A stretch of 63,480 nt of DNA from contig JACIVZ010000001.1 in the NCBI GenBank assembly GCA_014361205.1, positions 1 to 63,480 of the forward strand, in the 5' to 3' direction. Below are positions 62,483-63,480 of this stretch, piece after piece. The notes beneath the pieces were generated by a model. It was not told the DNA's origin and made no database searches. It saw only the letters and a program-made list of their open reading frames with translations. Position numbers and translations under genes: made by a program. The stretch comes from Methanomethylovorans sp. GTDB taxonomy: Archaea > Halobacteriota > Methanosarcinia > Methanosarcinales > Methanosarcinaceae. The number at the start of each line of letters is the position of its first letter. Within the stretch, counting starts at the first letter, position 1.

Positions 62483-63034
62483 ATGCTTGTTGGGATTACA
62501 GGAACACCTGGAACGGGTAAAACATCGGTAACAACATTGCTGGAAAAAAAGACTGAGTACCAAGTTATACATCTTAATGAACTCATCAAGGATGAAAAAC
62601 TTTACTCAGAGGTCGACACCGAAAGAGATTGTGTTATAGCTGATATGAATCTTGTGGAAAAAAAAGTTATGGAAAAAGTTGACATGTCCACAGATGTTAC
62701 CATACTTGAGAGTCATCTTTCTCACCACATTGCTGATATTGTCATTGTACTTAGGACCTCCCCCTACAAACTGAGTGAACGGCTGCATAAAAGGGAATAT
62801 TCTGAAAATAAAATTCAGGAAAACCTGGAAGCTGAAGCTCTGGACATCATACTTTTTGAATCTGTTGAGTGGTGCGAGAAGGTATTTGAAATAGACACCA
62901 CGAACCAGACCATAGAGGAAACTGTCGCAGATATTGAGGAGATACTTTGTGCCTTGCTTAAAGGCCAGGAAGAACAACTTTTGGTGAAATACAAACCCGG
63001 TTCTGTGGACTGGAGTGAAGAGTTTTTTGCATAG
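62483..63034 (+). CDS. AK6/Fap7-type adenylate kinase
   Basis: 183 aa. P-loop GITGTPGTGKTSVTTLLEK (residues 4-22), VIHLNEL and VIVLRTSPYKLSERLHKREYS, typical of the Fap7/AK6 group, which combines nucleotide kinase and ATPase activity. Homologues help 40S/30S maturation through rpS11. It is downstream of trpG by 24 nt and may be read from the trp transcript. The TAG stop is followed by TAA three codons later. Confidence 0.9.
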   Translation: MLVGITGTPGTGKTSVTTLLEKKTEYQVIHLNELIKDEKLYSEVDTERDCVIADMNLVEKKVMEKVDMSTDVTILESHLSHHIADIVIVLRTSPYKLSERLHKREYSENKIQENLEAEALDIILFESVEWCEKVFEIDTTNQTIEETVADIEEILCALLKGQEEQLLVKYKPGSVDWSEEFFA

Positions 63035-63480
63035 TTCCTTTAACAATGATAATAAAAACGGTCTCTGTACATAGATTTTCTACTATACGTTACTCCCTTT
63101 GTCATAACCCTATGTCTATCTATTGCTTATTTACCATATTTGTACTGGATAAGATGGTTTGGATGAACAACGGTCGGTTATGTAGAAAAGTGCATATTTT
63201 TTACCACTACGTTCATATCGAACAAAAAGGATAAGAATGGTTACCCATCTCCGTTAATTCTGGGTTGCGTATCTATTATGGTTGAGGTTGCATCATGAGA
63301 ATTTCTACAGAATTAAAAAATGCTCCAGAATTGGAACCAAAAGAGATATATATTTCGTATATCGTAATATTCTGCTAACGAACTATTATGTGGAATAGGC
63401 TTTGGATGATAATACCTTACTTCATAAGATTATCGACATCATTCAGTACAAAAATGAATATCAGATTCAGACATCCGGAA
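63035..63480. other. right-edge region without a confident gene
   Basis: About 445 bp. A 62-codon ATG frame (63046-63234) has unconvincing composition. A plus-strand frame from 63258 to the edge is open except for TAG at 63396-63398 and reads coding-like in its last part (LLHKIIDIIQYKNEYQIQ), so a gene may begin or be decaying here. An ATG with upstream GAGGT at 63296 gives only 27 codons. Nothing can be assigned. Confidence 0.3.

Noticed and set aside
63046-63234. 62-codon plus-strand frame after the AK6 gene
   Set aside because: Irregular composition (many Cys, His, Tyr, Met), no ribosome site, no recognisable motif.
1-63480. CRISPR array, prophage or insertion sequence
   Set aside because: No regularly spaced repeats, transposase, integrase or terminal inverted repeats were seen; the only direct repeats are the surface protein modules.

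Overview
The window looks like chromosome from a methanogenic archaeon of the Methanosarcinales, most likely a methylotrophic Methanosarcinaceae (Methanosarcina/Methanolobus/Methanomethylovorans type). Evidence: archaeal information-processing genes (PAN, MBF1, uL16/L10e, aIF2-beta with a TRAM domain, TiaS, Nob1, archaeal TrpRS and PheS), many methanogen-restricted DUF families (DUF99, DUF356, DUF531, UPF0292), a tetrahydrofolate C1 gene set of the kind known in Methanosarcina, and a large surface protein with PKD and PGF-pre-PGF-like modules. The sequence is AT-rich (about 40% G+C by eye). Starts are mostly ATG behind GGAGG/GGTGAT-type Shine-Dalgarno sites, with several GTG/TTG starts. Genus is inference. 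I see no tRNA, rRNA, CRISPR array, complete insertion sequence or replication origin.

Layout. 1-3.1 kb: cell-surface genes (UDP-glucose dehydrogenase, a coiled-coil membrane protein, two pilin-like proteins). 3.2-7.3 kb: hisH with an AIR-synthase-like gene, then a slipin/NfeD pair. 7.6-14.2 kb: RecJ-like DHH protein, the PRTase regulator GfcR, Nob1, NadE, TiaS and an HTH regulator. 14.3-19 kb: purN-glyA-folD-DHPS-metV, a folate C1 operon. 19-28.5 kb: a looser accessory stretch with the 1170-codon surface protein, whose C-terminal anchor lies in frame beyond an amber codon; a CPBP protease; an MFS exporter; an MBL hydrolase; and three gene remnants. 28.5-33 kb: moaD-moeA, two Fluc channels with DUF190, YhbY, a KaiC-like protein with a degenerate ATP site, and moaB. 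33-39 kb: translation genes, a radical SAM enzyme, trpS and pheS. 39-47.3 kb: DUF531-GNAT-larE, glmM, DUF99-PAN diverging from MBF1, proC, DUF356, Toprim and small ORFs. 47.6-52.1 kb: amidohydrolase, UspA, four-CBS protein, archaeal riboflavin reductase, and a thioredoxin lipoprotein-CcdA pair. 52.1-58 kb: cobalamin genes cbiT-L-F-G(N)-G(C)-H-C diverging from cobQ. 58-58.4 kb: a lone mCpol-like (minimal CRISPR polymerase) gene. 58.6-63 kb: trpD-F-E-G and an AK6/Fap7 kinase.

How the genes fit together. GlyA, FolD, PurN, DHPS and MetV form a folate-linked C1 biosynthetic branch separate from the methanopterin carriers of methanogenesis. The cbi/cob genes supply corrinoid for methyltransferases. 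The Trp operon has heavily overlapping genes. The two observations I rate highest are the amber codon at 23112-23114, inside the conserved C-terminal domain of the surface protein and followed by 146 open codons encoding its membrane anchor (pyrrolysine readthrough or a recent nonsense mutation), and the orphan mCpol-like gene at 57982-58434, a nucleotide-polymerase fold known from antiviral cyclic-nucleotide signalling but here without an adjacent effector. A third oddity is a split cbiG whose N-terminal half seems to begin at an AUA codon.
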